The notes below the pieces were generated by a model. That model ran no database searches. It saw nothing but the letters and a program-made list of their open reading frames with translations, and was not told where the DNA came from. From positions 1-64,000 of the forward strand of contig JBKPGF010000007.1 of assembly GCA_046729255.1 (NCBI GenBank): DNA of 64,000 bases, written 5' to 3'. The position numbers were made by a program, and so were the translations under genes. The stretch is from PALSA-612 sp046729255 (lineage in GTDB: Bacteria > Actinomycetota > Thermoleophilia > Gaiellales > Gaiellaceae). Of this stretch, positions 50,528 through 58,751 are shown piece by piece (position 1 is the stretch's first letter; the number at the start of each line of letters is the position of its first letter).

Positions 50528-51850
50528 CTAACGCAATCCGCCGAGAGCTACGAACAACGCGCGCACCGTGCGGATCCCCAGCGGGATGTACTCGGTCGGC
50601 AGCCTCTCGTTCGGTGCGTGGATGTTCGATTCCATGAGCCCGAACCCCGTCAGCAGCGTTGGCACGCCGCGATCGAGGAGCGTTGCGAGCACGGGCATCG
50701 TGCCGCCCACGCGGACGAGCAGCGGTCGGACGCCCATGGCCTGTTCGAAGGCGTCAAGCGCGATGCGGATCGGTGGGGCGTCGGGGTCGACGACCCCCGG
50801 CCGTGCACCTCTGCCCTCGGTCAACTCCACGACGGCGCCGTCGGGTGTCGCCTCCTCGATCAACTGCACGACCGCCGCCGCGATCACCTTTGGGTCCTGA
50901 CCGGGGGCGAGCCGAAGCGTGAAATTGGCGTGGGCAGAGGAGATGAGCGTCGTGTTGAGGATCGGCTTTCCGGCATGAATGCCGTTGATCTCGGCGGACG
51001 GCTCGGCCCACGTGCGGCGGTAGAACTCGTCGGCCGCCCGATCGTCGTACGGAGCGATTCCGGCTTCCGCAAGGAGCTCGGCGCCCGGCTTGAGCTCCTT
51101 CCAGCTCGCAACCTCCTCGGCGGTCGGCTCGGCGATGCCCGCCCGCAAAACGTCGGGGAGCCTCCCGTCCCTCGGCAGAATCGCCTGGAGGCATTGGATC
51201 AACGCGTGGATGGCATTTAGCCCGGCGTTCCCGAACACGCCGGAGTGAAGGTCGCTGGAGCCCGTGCGGACGACGATGTCGAAGCCGATCAGCCCCCGCG
51301 TCGCAACGGTGAGCTCCGGTTTGTCCCGCTCGGTCATGCCGCCGTCGAGGATCAGGCATGCATCCGCGGGGCCCGTGTCCGCAGCGACCCACTCGCCGAT
51401 CGCCGTGCCGCCCGACTCCTCTTCACCGTCGAACGCGATTCGGATGTTGATCGGAAGCTCGCCGGCCTCGACGAGCTCTCGCATCGCTGCGAGCACCATG
51501 TACAGCTGACCCTTGTCGTCAGTGACACCGCGCGCGTAGAGCCAGCCGTCACGCTCCACGAGGGTGAAGGGATCGGACTCCCAGAGCTCCAGCGGCGCGG
51601 GTGGCTGGACGTCGAAGTGGCAATAGCAGAGGACCGTCGGTGCCGTCTCGGGGCTTGTCGAAGCCTTCACTTCGCCGATGACGAGCGGCTGACTGGCCGT
51701 TTCGACGAGCGTCGCCTCGCCTCCGATCGCGACGATGCGATCGCGAACCCATTCGCCCGCCCGGCGGACGTCGCCGGCATGCGCCGGATCGGCGCTCACG
51801 CTCGGAATGGCGATCAGCTCAGACAGCTCGACGAACCAGGGCTCGGGCAC
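50528..51850 (-). CDS. M20 family metallopeptidase (dipeptidase type)
   Basis: This 440-residue protein has CHFDVQPPAPLELWESDPF with the first metal His/Asp, YARGVTDDKGQLYMVLAAMR, the catalytic FDGEEESGGTAIGEW (Glu-Glu pair), ILDGGMTERDKPELTVATRG, and a C-terminal metal His near ESNIHAPNERLPTEYIPLGI. A lid domain GTGS-SDLHSGVFGNAGLNAI lies in the middle. It is most like carnosinase/DUG1-type M20 dipeptidases; two zinc ions are expected. GTG 51850 has TAGACT eight bases upstream. Confidence 0.9.
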   Translation of the reverse strand: MPEPWFVELSELIAIPSVSADPAHAGDVRRAGEWVRDRIVAIGGEATLVETASQPLVIGEVKASTSPETAPTVLCYCHFDVQPPAPLELWESDPFTLVERDGWLYARGVTDDKGQLYMVLAAMRELVEAGELPINIRIAFDGEEESGGTAIGEWVAADTGPADACLILDGGMTERDKPELTVATRGLIGFDIVVRTGSSDLHSGVFGNAGLNAIHALIQCLQAILPRDGRLPDVLRAGIAEPTAEEVASWKELKPGAELLAEAGIAPYDDRAADEFYRRTWAEPSAEINGIHAGKPILNTTLISSAHANFTLRLAPGQDPKVIAAAVVQLIEEATPDGAVVELTEGRGARPGVVDPDAPPIRIALDAFEQAMGVRPLLVRVGGTMPVLATLLDRGVPTLLTGFGLMESNIHAPNERLPTEYIPLGIRTVRALFVALGGLR

Positions 51851-51873
51851 GGGCGCGCAGTCTAGAGCAGCGA

Positions 51874-53508
51874 CTAGGTGCGCACGGAGCTAAGCCGCGA
51901 GACGATGAGCGCGTCGGCCGCTTCCTCGCTTGCGGAATGCCCCGTGACCGTTGCGAGAAACACGTCGCGCTCGAGGGCGTAGAGCTTGACCGGCGTGCGG
52001 GCGGTGATCGTCGCTGTGCGCGGCACGTCGCGCAGGAGGGCGATCTCTCCGAAGCCATACCCCCGCCCGTAGGACGCGATGTGCCGGCCGTCCGCCATCA
52101 CGTCGACCTCGCCCTCGTCGACCACGTAGAACCGGTCGCCCTCGTCTCCCTGCCTGATGATCTCGGTACCTGCGTCCGCCTCCACGGGCACGACCTGTCG
52201 CGCCAGCCGTTCGAGGGCGAGGCGCGGGAGCGGCGCGAACATCGGCAGCAGCGCGAGCAGTTCGACCTCGTACTCCGGGATCACCGCCTCGGCGTCGATG
52301 CTCATGATTCGCCGAGCGAGGATCACGACGACCACGGGGAGGAACAGGCCGACAAGGACGAGGGCGGCGCGAGTGCCTCCCGTCTCCACGATCAGCGGAG
52401 CAGCGAGCGAGCCGATGCCGATGGCGAGGTAGAACATCGTCTCGACGACACCGAATACGCGGGCCAGCACCTCGTCGGGTGCGATTCGCTGGAGCAGCGT
52501 GAAGCCCGCGACGTCGACCAGCGTGTTCCCGACTCCCACGAGCGCGAGCGCAGCGACAGCGACGCCGACGTTCGGCCACGCCGCGATGGCGACGAGCGGA
52601 AGGCCCCAGAGCATCGCCCCCACGACGAAGGGGGTAGTCAGCTTTGCCTTGGCCACGAGCGGGACGATCACCACAGCACCGAGCAGCGCGCCGACGCCGA
52701 CGGCGGCGTCGAGCAGTCCCACTCCGCCCTCCCCCATCTCGAGCAAGCCGAGCGCCATGACGACGACGAGCACGTTGATGCACCCGGCGGTCAACGCCTG
52801 CCCGGACAGCACGCCGGTGAGGAGACGGAGGTCGGGTGTCTTCCACGTGACACCGAAGCCCGCGAAGAGAAACTCCGCGAACGATGGATGGCCTTCTGCT
52901 CCCGGCACGGGCGGCGTCTCCTTGATCGGGAGGATCAGCAGCGCCGACCAGAGCAGGGCGATCGCCATCACGACGAGCGTCGCCTCGACGCCGGAGATGG
53001 CGAGCACGAAGCCTGCAAGCGCCGGCCCCGCGAACATGCCGAGGCCTTCGATCGTCGTCGCGACGACGTTCGCCATCGTCAGCTCCTCCGGCGTCCGAGC
53101 GAGCTGGGGCAACACGGCCACTTGGGCGGGACGGAACGCGGTCCCGACCGCGGCGGCAAGGCCTGCGAACACGTACACGAACACGACCGACGCGTCGGCG
53201 ACGATCACCGCCAGAGTCGCGAGCACGATCAGTGCCCGCAGGAGATCGCTTCCGGCCATCACCCAGATGCGCCGGTAGCGGTCACCCAGGGCGGCCGCAG
53301 GCGGCGTCGCGAGCGCGCCGAGCGTCCGCAGGACGAACATCACGCCGACCGCCGCGGGACCGCCTGCCTGGTAGGCGTAGACACCGAGCGCGATCTGGAA
53401 TCCGTAGTGGCCGATGACAGACCCGGCCCAGGCGAGCTGCAGCAGCCGCAGCTCGCGGTTCCGGAAGACCATCGCGAGCTGTCCGAAACGGCGATGGCCG
53501 TCGCTCAC
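51874..53508 (-). CDS. MFS transporter fused to cyclic-nucleotide-binding domain
   Basis: This 544-residue protein has an MFS domain of about twelve helices (1-410, with FQIALGVYAYQAGGPAAVGV and loop AAALGDRYRRIWVMAGS). A C-terminal cyclic-nucleotide-binding domain (about 430-544) follows, with IIRQGDEGDRFYVVDEGEVD and the phosphate-binding cassette FGEIALLRDVPRTATI, including the Arg and Glu that bind cAMP/cGMP. Transport may thus be gated by a cyclic nucleotide; two cyclase genes occur in this window. GTG 53508 overlaps the ATP-grasp stop by four bases. Confidence 0.85.
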   Translation of the reverse strand: MSDGHRRFGQLAMVFRNRELRLLQLAWAGSVIGHYGFQIALGVYAYQAGGPAAVGVMFVLRTLGALATPPAAALGDRYRRIWVMAGSDLLRALIVLATLAVIVADASVVFVYVFAGLAAAVGTAFRPAQVAVLPQLARTPEELTMANVVATTIEGLGMFAGPALAGFVLAISGVEATLVVMAIALLWSALLILPIKETPPVPGAEGHPSFAEFLFAGFGVTWKTPDLRLLTGVLSGQALTAGCINVLVVVMALGLLEMGEGGVGLLDAAVGVGALLGAVVIVPLVAKAKLTTPFVVGAMLWGLPLVAIAAWPNVGVAVAALALVGVGNTLVDVAGFTLLQRIAPDEVLARVFGVVETMFYLAIGIGSLAAPLIVETGGTRAALVLVGLFLPVVVVILARRIMSIDAEAVIPEYEVELLALLPMFAPLPRLALERLARQVVPVEADAGTEIIRQGDEGDRFYVVDEGEVDVMADGRHIASYGRGYGFGEIALLRDVPRTATITARTPVKLYALERDVFLATVTGHSASEEAADALIVSRLSSVRT

Positions 53509-54464
53509 CCAAGCCGCCCCAGTGCGCCGGCGAGGATCTCGCCGATGAGCTGCTCGAACGACAGTCCTGCCGCCTCCGCGATGAATGTCAGGTCGCCCAC
53601 GCCCGGCGCGAGGCCTGGAAGCGGATTGCACTCGAGGAAGTACGGCGTGCCTTGTTCGTCCAGCCGGAAGTCGAGCCGTGCCACGTCGCGGCACCCTAAA
53701 GCCTCGAATGCGATCAGGCTTGCGCGTTCGATCGCTGACAGCTCCTCGGGCGTCAGCGGCGCGGGAACCTCGTAGCGAACGTACTCCTCCCACCGTCGCT
53801 TGACCTCGAACGAGTACAGGGGATGCTGCTCACCCCCGAGGAACACGACCTCCATCGGTGGTAGTACGCGCACGGGCGAACCGAGCAATCCGACGGTGAT
53901 CTCGCGGCCGGCCACGTACTCCTCGCAGACAACCGACTGCTCGTAGCGCGCCGCAATCACGCTCGCCTGTTCCCGGAGTCCAACCTCGTCGAAGACGATC
54001 GACTCGTCCGAGATGCCTTTGGACGACCCCTCGTGGACGGGCTTCACGACAGCCGGGTACGTGAATCCCGGGGGCAAAGGATCGTCCGTCGAGTGCATCA
54101 CGAAGCCGCGTGGCGTCACCACACCGCGAGCCCTCACGAGCGTGCTCGCCAACGACTTGTCGAGGGTGACTCCAAGCGTCACCGCGTCGCTGCCCGTGTA
54201 GGGGATGCACAGCAACTCGAGCAACGCCGGCACCTGCGCTTCGCGACTTCGCTGACCCCGTCCTTCTGCCATGTTGAACACGACGTCGACCTCGGCGGCG
54301 ATCAGCGCTGTCGGCAACGTGCGATCGGCTTCCAGGCCGACTACGTCGTGGCCGTTGGCCGCGATCGCGTCAGCGATTGCTTTGATCGTCTCCGGCGAAT
54401 CGAATTCAGCCTCGTCTTCGCCGGCGTCGGCCCTGCGCACGTTGTAGACGAACCCCACACGCAT
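53505..54464 (-). CDS. ATP-grasp protein, D-alanine-D-alanine ligase family
   Basis: This 319-residue protein has the Ddl plan: VGFVYNVRR N-terminal domain, VVFNMAEGRGQRSREAQVPA, LLCIPYTGSDAVTLGVTLDK, the ATP-grasp loop VKPVHEGSSKGISDESIV and LDFRLDEQGTPYFLECNPLP with the metal Glu and Asn. It differs from a cell-wall Ddl in context: it is translated with the cNMP-linked MFS transporter, not with mur genes. It may join amino acids into a dipeptide-like product that the transporter moves; that link is inference. Confidence 0.82.
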   Translation of the reverse strand: MRVGFVYNVRRADAGEDEAEFDSPETIKAIADAIAANGHDVVGLEADRTLPTALIAAEVDVVFNMAEGRGQRSREAQVPALLELLCIPYTGSDAVTLGVTLDKSLASTLVRARGVVTPRGFVMHSTDDPLPPGFTYPAVVKPVHEGSSKGISDESIVFDEVGLREQASVIAARYEQSVVCEEYVAGREITVGLLGSPVRVLPPMEVVFLGGEQHPLYSFEVKRRWEEYVRYEVPAPLTPEELSAIERASLIAFEALGCRDVARLDFRLDEQGTPYFLECNPLPGLAPGVGDLTFIAEAAGLSFEQLIGEILAGALGRLG

Positions 54465-54476
54465 GTCCCGGCAACC

Positions 54477-55439
54477 CTACGACGAAGGCAGCCGTCGGAG
54501 AAATTCATCCGACTGCTTCGCCAGCAGTGATCCGGGTTCCGCCTCGCGCGCAAGCCGGAACTGCCGCCTCGCAGCGTCGACGCTTCCCATCCACACGAGC
54601 AGAAGACCGAGGTGGAATCGCACCGTCGCGGCGCCGGGGTAGCGGCGGCTGAGGGGCCCGAGTCGCGAGAACGCCCGTGCCGGTCGATCCTTGTCGAAGA
54701 CGCCGACTGCGACCGCCGTCAGCGCCTCGGGATCCTTCGGGCTGGAGGCGGCAGCCCGTTCGAACTCTCTGCGCGCCGAGAGCGGCCTTCCCAACCGCTG
54801 GAGCGCGGCGCCGAACAGGAGGAGGTCGTGTGCGCCACCCCGCTGGGCACGCCGCCGGAGAAACGCGTATTGCTCGGGCGGGCTCATCCTCCGGAGCGTC
54901 TGCGGGGACGGGAACGACGGCACGAACGAGGGCAGCCCCGGCACGGGAAGCTCGGGATGAAGGAGGTCGCCTGCGCGAACGGCGTATAGCGAGTCCGGCT
55001 CGACGCTCTTCGCCCGTCGCCAAGAGCTCTGTGCGTCGCCTGTCTGCCCTCGCCAGAACTGCCCGAGGCCCATGGCGAGCTGCGCGGCTCCGCTTTGCGG
55101 CCGCTCTCCGGCGATCGCCTCCAGCCGGGCGTAGCCGTCGGGCCAGGTCGCAAGCGCCGACCCCACCTGAGCCTCGACGGAGTCGTAACGATCGAAAATC
55201 CGCGCGGCCTGCTTCCGGCGCATGCGCTGGTAGAGGGCAGCCGCACGCCTGAGCGCCTTGGCTTCGGGATCGGTTCGCACGCCGAGGTCGAGCACGAGCG
55301 GAGGGACGCCTGGACGAGGCTGCGCCACCGGCTCTTCCGGGGTGTCCGTGGTCGTCAGCGCCGTCGCGGCGATCGTGACGCCGGCGGCCGCCACGGCAGC
55401 GGAAGCGACGATGAGACTGACGCGTGTGCGGGGGCTCAT
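54477..55439 (-). CDS. Membrane-anchored TPR-like protein
   Basis: This 320-residue protein has an N-terminal hydrophobic segment (VSLIVASAAVAAAGVTIAAT), then a Pro-rich link and about five TPR-like helical pairs: LAMGLGQFWRGQTGDAQSSW, LLLFGAALQRLGRPLSARRE and VRFHLGLLLVWMGSVDAARR. It is probably exposed outside the membrane and acts as a protein scaffold; partners are unknown. It lies just upstream of the ATP-grasp gene on the same strand, 12 bases away, so it may head that operon. Confidence 0.72.
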   Translation of the reverse strand: MSPRTRVSLIVASAAVAAAGVTIAATALTTTDTPEEPVAQPRPGVPPLVLDLGVRTDPEAKALRRAAALYQRMRRKQAARIFDRYDSVEAQVGSALATWPDGYARLEAIAGERPQSGAAQLAMGLGQFWRGQTGDAQSSWRRAKSVEPDSLYAVRAGDLLHPELPVPGLPSFVPSFPSPQTLRRMSPPEQYAFLRRRAQRGGAHDLLLFGAALQRLGRPLSARREFERAAASSPKDPEALTAVAVGVFDKDRPARAFSRLGPLSRRYPGAATVRFHLGLLLVWMGSVDAARRQFRLAREAEPGSLLAKQSDEFLRRLPSS

Positions 55440-55610
55440 CGCGCGCGGAAGATACCGGCGGGCGAAGCGCCGCTCGGAGGTACCGGAGCCCTCGACCCAG
55501 GGCCCCCTTGAATCAGGGTAGCCCGGAGTTGTCAACGTCACTGTGCCGACTTCGTGACGGAAGAGGCACGGGCCAAGCATGCGCTCTGCGACGCGGCACT
55601 CCGTCGCTAT

Positions 55611-55616
55611 ATTTTC
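55611..55616 (+). promoter_or_regulatory. -10 element (TATTTT) of a leaderless rhodanese-MoeB promoter
   Basis: TATTTT ends seven bases before ATG 55624; TATATT at 55609-55614 overlaps it. The AT-rich patch is unusual for this window. Confidence 0.5.
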
Positions 55617-55623
55617 GATACCT

Positions 55624-56799
55624 ATGGCGACGTACCGCGAGCTCCTCCAGCAGGTCCGCGAGCAGATCGACGAGATCGGCATCTCCGAGGCAGCCGATCG
55701 CCTCGAAGGGGCCGACCCGCCGCTCGTGGTCGACGTGCGCGAGCGGCACGAGTGGGACGAGGGCCGACTACCAGAAGCAGTGCACATTCCCCGTGGCTCG
55801 CTCGAGTCCCGCATCGAGCGGGCGGCGCCGGACCGCTCCACGCCCATCCTCGTCTACTGCGGCTCGGGCACGCGGTCGGCGTTCGCGGCGAAGACGCTCG
55901 AGGACCTCGGCTACGACAGCGTGTCGAATCTCGACGGCGGGATCGCCGAGTGGAAGCGGAACGGCTTCCCGGTGATCGTCTCGGATTCGCTCTCGCCCGC
56001 GCAACGTACGCGCTACAGCCGCCACCTGCTGATTCCCGAGGTCGGCGAGGAAGGCCAACTACGGCTCCTCGAATCCCGCGTGTTACTCGTCGGCGCCGGC
56101 GGGCTTGGCTCGCCCGCCGCCCTCTATCTAGCTGCCGCCGGCGTCGGCACGCTCGGGATCGTCGATGACGACGCCGTCGACGCAACGAACCTCCAGCGCC
56201 AGATCGTCCACTCGACGGACAGGCTCGGCGAGCCGAAGGTCGAGTCCGCGAAGCGGACGATCGAGGCGCTGAACCCCGACGTGACCGTGCGTGCGTTCCG
56301 CGAGCGCCTCACGTCCGAGAACATCGACCGCATCCTCGAAGAGGGGTGGGACGTCATTGTCGACGGCGCGGACAACTTCCCGACGCGGTACCTCGTGAAC
56401 GACGCGTCGGTCTGGCACGGCATTCCCGTGGTTCACGGCTCGATCTTCCGGTTCGAGGGCCAGGTGACGGTCTTCGAGCCGGGCGAAGGGCCGTGCTATC
56501 GCTGCCTCTTCCCTCAGCCTCCCCCACCCGAGCTTGCTCCCAGCTGCGCCGAGGGCGGCGTGCTCGGCGTGCTGCCGGGAATCATCGGATCGCTCCAGGC
56601 GAATGAGGCGTTGAAGACCGCGCTTGGCATCGGCGATCGGCTCGTCGGGCGACTGCTGCTGTTCGACGCGCTCGTGCCGTCGTTCACCGAAGTCGCGCTC
56701 CGGAAGGATCCCCAGTGCCCCGTCTGCGGCGAGTCGCCCACTATCACCGAGTACGTCGACTACGTCGAGTTCTGCCAGGGCGCGGGGGCGCACGCATGA
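55624..56799 (+). CDS. Rhodanese-ThiF/MoeB fusion: sulfur-carrier adenylyltransferase/sulfurtransferase
   Basis: This 391-residue protein has an N-terminal rhodanese domain (1-125) with active Cys79 in VYCGSGTRSA. A ThiF/MoeB adenylyltransferase follows: RYSRHLLIPEVGEEGQ, nucleotide-binding VLLVGAGGLGSPAALYLAAA, and two zinc CxxC pairs (CYRC and CPVC). MoeZ-type fusions usually carry the rhodanese at the C terminus; here the order is reversed. It should adenylate the CysO C terminus and add sulfur, as MoeZ does in mycobacteria. It heads the operon moeB-cysO-cysM-mec and overlaps cysO by four bases. Confidence 0.88.
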   Translation: MATYRELLQQVREQIDEIGISEAADRLEGADPPLVVDVRERHEWDEGRLPEAVHIPRGSLESRIERAAPDRSTPILVYCGSGTRSAFAAKTLEDLGYDSVSNLDGGIAEWKRNGFPVIVSDSLSPAQRTRYSRHLLIPEVGEEGQLRLLESRVLLVGAGGLGSPAALYLAAAGVGTLGIVDDDAVDATNLQRQIVHSTDRLGEPKVESAKRTIEALNPDVTVRAFRERLTSENIDRILEEGWDVIVDGADNFPTRYLVNDASVWHGIPVVHGSIFRFEGQVTVFEPGEGPCYRCLFPQPPPPELAPSCAEGGVLGVLPGIIGSLQANEALKTALGIGDRLVGRLLLFDALVPSFTEVALRKDPQCPVCGESPTITEYVDYVEFCQGAGAHA

Positions 56800-57047
56800 G
56801 CACGGTGCGCATCCCGCCCCCACTCCGGGACGCAACCGGCGGCCTGCAGGTCGTCGACGCGGAGGGCGGTACCGTCGGCGACCTGCTCGAGGATCTCGTC
56901 GCGCGTTTCCCCGACCTCGACGGACAGCTGCGTCACGCCAACGTCTACGTCGACGGCGAGGACATCCGCGTGCTCGACGAGCTCGACACGCCCGTCCATG
57001 AGACATCGACCGTGATTCTCCTGCCCGCCATGGCCGGTGGGCTCTAG
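56796..57047 (+). CDS. cysO: CysO-like sulfur carrier protein ending Gly-Gly-Leu
   Basis: This 83-residue MoaD/ThiS-fold protein shows MSTVRIPPPLRDATGG and GDLLEDLVARFPDLDGQLRH with NVYVDGEDIRVLDELDTPVH. It ends AMAGGL. Sulfur carriers of this kind end in Gly-Gly, which is thiocarboxylated; here one Leu follows, so it must be trimmed before activation. A JAMM protease gene at the end of the operon could do this. It feeds sulfur to CysM for cysteine synthesis. It overlaps cysM by 11 bases. Confidence 0.88.
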   Translation: MSTVRIPPPLRDATGGLQVVDAEGGTVGDLLEDLVARFPDLDGQLRHANVYVDGEDIRVLDELDTPVHETSTVILLPAMAGGL

Positions 57048-57978
57048 GGCGCTAGCCCCCTCCCTGCTCGACCTCGTCGGCTCGACGCCTCTGGTCGAGC
57101 TGTCCCGGCTCGCGCCGCCGGGCATCCGCATCTACGCGAAGCTCGAGGGCCAGAACCCGACCGGCTCGATCAAGGACCGCGTCGCGAAGGCGATGATCGA
57201 GGCGGCGGAGGGGTCCGGCGAGCTCGAGCCCGGCCGCGAGCTGCTCGAGCCGACGAGCGGCAACACCGGCATCTCGCTCGCGCTCGTGGCTCGACTGAAG
57301 GGCTATCGACTCACGTGCGTCATGCCCGAGAACGCGACGGAAGAGCGACGACGTCTGCTGCGCCTGTTCGGCGCCGACATCATCGACTCCCCGGGCGCCG
57401 AGGGGTCGAATGGCGCGGTCCGCGTCGCCCTCGAGCTCGCCCAGCGCGAGCCGCGGTACTACATGCCGTTCCAGTACGCGAACGAGGCCAATCCTCGTGC
57501 GCATTACGAAGGCACGGGCACCGAGATCGCGGAGGCGCTCGATCGCGTGGACTGTCTTGTTGCCGGCCTCGGGACGGGCGGCACGCTCATGGGGGTAGGA
57601 GAGCGACTGCGCGAGTCCTTCCCCGAGGTCACAATCGCCGCCGCCGAGCCGCTCCCCGGCGATCCGGTCATGGGGCTGCGTTCGCTGGAGGACGGCTACG
57701 TGCCGCCGATCCTCGACGTCTCGAAGCTCGACCGCAAGCTGCTCGTGTCCAACGCCGAAGCCGCCGCCGCCGTCAGGCAGCTCCTCGAGGAGGAGGGGAT
57801 CTTCGCCGGCGTCTCCTCGGGCGCGGTGCTCCACGTCGCGCTACGCCTGGCGCGCGAGCTCGATGACGGCAGCATCGTCGTCTGCATCCTCGCCGACGGC
57901 GGCTGGAAGTACCTGTCAGCAGACTTTTGGGACGCCGACGACCCTGCGGCGACCATGGAGCGCAGCCACTGGTGGTAG
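57037..57978 (+). CDS. cysM: Cysteine synthase, CysO-dependent CysM type
   Basis: This 313-residue fold-type II PLP enzyme has PLP lysine Lys46 in NPTGSIKDRV, the ELLEPTSGNTGISLALVARL motif and the PLP-phosphate loop GLGTGGTLMG. Genome context (cysO and mec) points to the O-phosphoserine, thiocarboxylated CysO-using enzyme known from mycobacteria, not the sulfide-using CysK type. GTG 57037 lies inside cysO. The C terminus DPAATMERSHWW is intact and overlaps the mec start by seven bases. Confidence 0.9.
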   Translation: MGSRALAPSLLDLVGSTPLVELSRLAPPGIRIYAKLEGQNPTGSIKDRVAKAMIEAAEGSGELEPGRELLEPTSGNTGISLALVARLKGYRLTCVMPENATEERRRLLRLFGADIIDSPGAEGSNGAVRVALELAQREPRYYMPFQYANEANPRAHYEGTGTEIAEALDRVDCLVAGLGTGGTLMGVGERLRESFPEVTIAAAEPLPGDPVMGLRSLEDGYVPPILDVSKLDRKLLVSNAEAAAAVRQLLEEEGIFAGVSSGAVLHVALRLARELDDGSIVVCILADGGWKYLSADFWDADDPAATMERSHWW

Positions 57979-58343
57979 TCCCGGAGGAGATCCGGCGCCG
58001 CCTCGAGCAGCATGCAGCCGAGGAGGCGCCGAACGAAGCCTGCGGGCTGCTCGTGTTCGAGAACGGCCGCGCGGTGCGCTACGAGCCGGGCCGCAACCTC
58101 GCGGCCTCGCCGTATCGCTTCGAGCTCGACGTCGACCCCGAGGTGTGGTTCCTCGAGGACGACGGCTACGAGCTCGCCGTCTTCCATTCGCATCCCACGG
58201 ACTCGGCGCGCCCCTCGCGCACAGACCTCGCGAACATCGGCCTCTGGCAGGGCCGCCCGTACTTCGTCCTCTCCCGGGCGACCGGTGAGCTCGCCGCGTG
58301 GCGGATCCGTGATGGCGGCGCCGAGCCGCTGGCGTTCGACTAA
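57972..58343 (+). CDS. mec: JAMM/MPN metalloprotease, Mec type
   Basis: This 123-residue protein has a full JAMM motif: Glu22, His72-Ser-His74-Pro, Ser82 and Asp85. In mycobacteria Mec+ cleaves cysteine from the CysO-cysteine adduct. Here it could also trim the Leu from CysO, as JAMM proteases do for other carriers; this second role is inference. The start is GTG 57972, overlapping cysM. It is convergent with the cupredoxin gene, with a four-base overlap. Confidence 0.9.
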   Translation: MVVPEEIRRRLEQHAAEEAPNEACGLLVFENGRAVRYEPGRNLAASPYRFELDVDPEVWFLEDDGYELAVFHSHPTDSARPSRTDLANIGLWQGRPYFVLSRATGELAAWRIRDGGAEPLAFD

Positions 58344-58699
58344 GCCGTAACCCTGAAGGATCCCTTCATGTCGAGGGAGTGCGGGTCGCACACGTAGCGA
58401 TAGCGCCCGACCTTGAGCTTGACGATGATCGACTTCGTGCCGGTGAAGGGAACGGTCGTGACGACCTTGTTGATGCCGGGACCGGTGAGGTGAAAGTCGT
58501 GAATGGCGGACTTGTCCTGGACGATGAGCTTGTACGTTCCGGCCTTCGTCGTCTTCACGAGCTTGCCGGCGGGTGTCTTCACGGTGATCGTGAAGCTGGG
58601 CCCGACGGTTCCCCTGAGCACCTTGGTGGCCGGGGTAGCGGAAGCGGCGGAGATCGCGGCGGCTGTGACGAGCGCCGCCACGGCAGCGAGCAGTCGCAT
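58340..58699 (-). CDS. Exported cupredoxin-like copper protein
   Basis: This 119-residue protein has a signal peptide (LLAAVAALVTAAAISAASA) and a plastocyanin-type beta barrel. The likely type 1 copper ligands are His70 (AIHDFHLTGPG), Cys104, His107 and Met111 in YVCDPHSLDMKGSF. It probably carries electrons outside the membrane. ATG 58699 has AGGAGG upstream. No partner oxidase is nearby. Confidence 0.82.
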   Translation of the reverse strand: MRLLAAVAALVTAAAISAASATPATKVLRGTVGPSFTITVKTPAGKLVKTTKAGTYKLIVQDKSAIHDFHLTGPGINKVVTTVPFTGTKSIIVKLKVGRYRYVCDPHSLDMKGSFRVTA

Positions 58700-58751
58700 G
58701 GGGCCTCCTGGTTCGTAGACGTTCGTGCCAGGATACGTCGGAAGTAGACGC

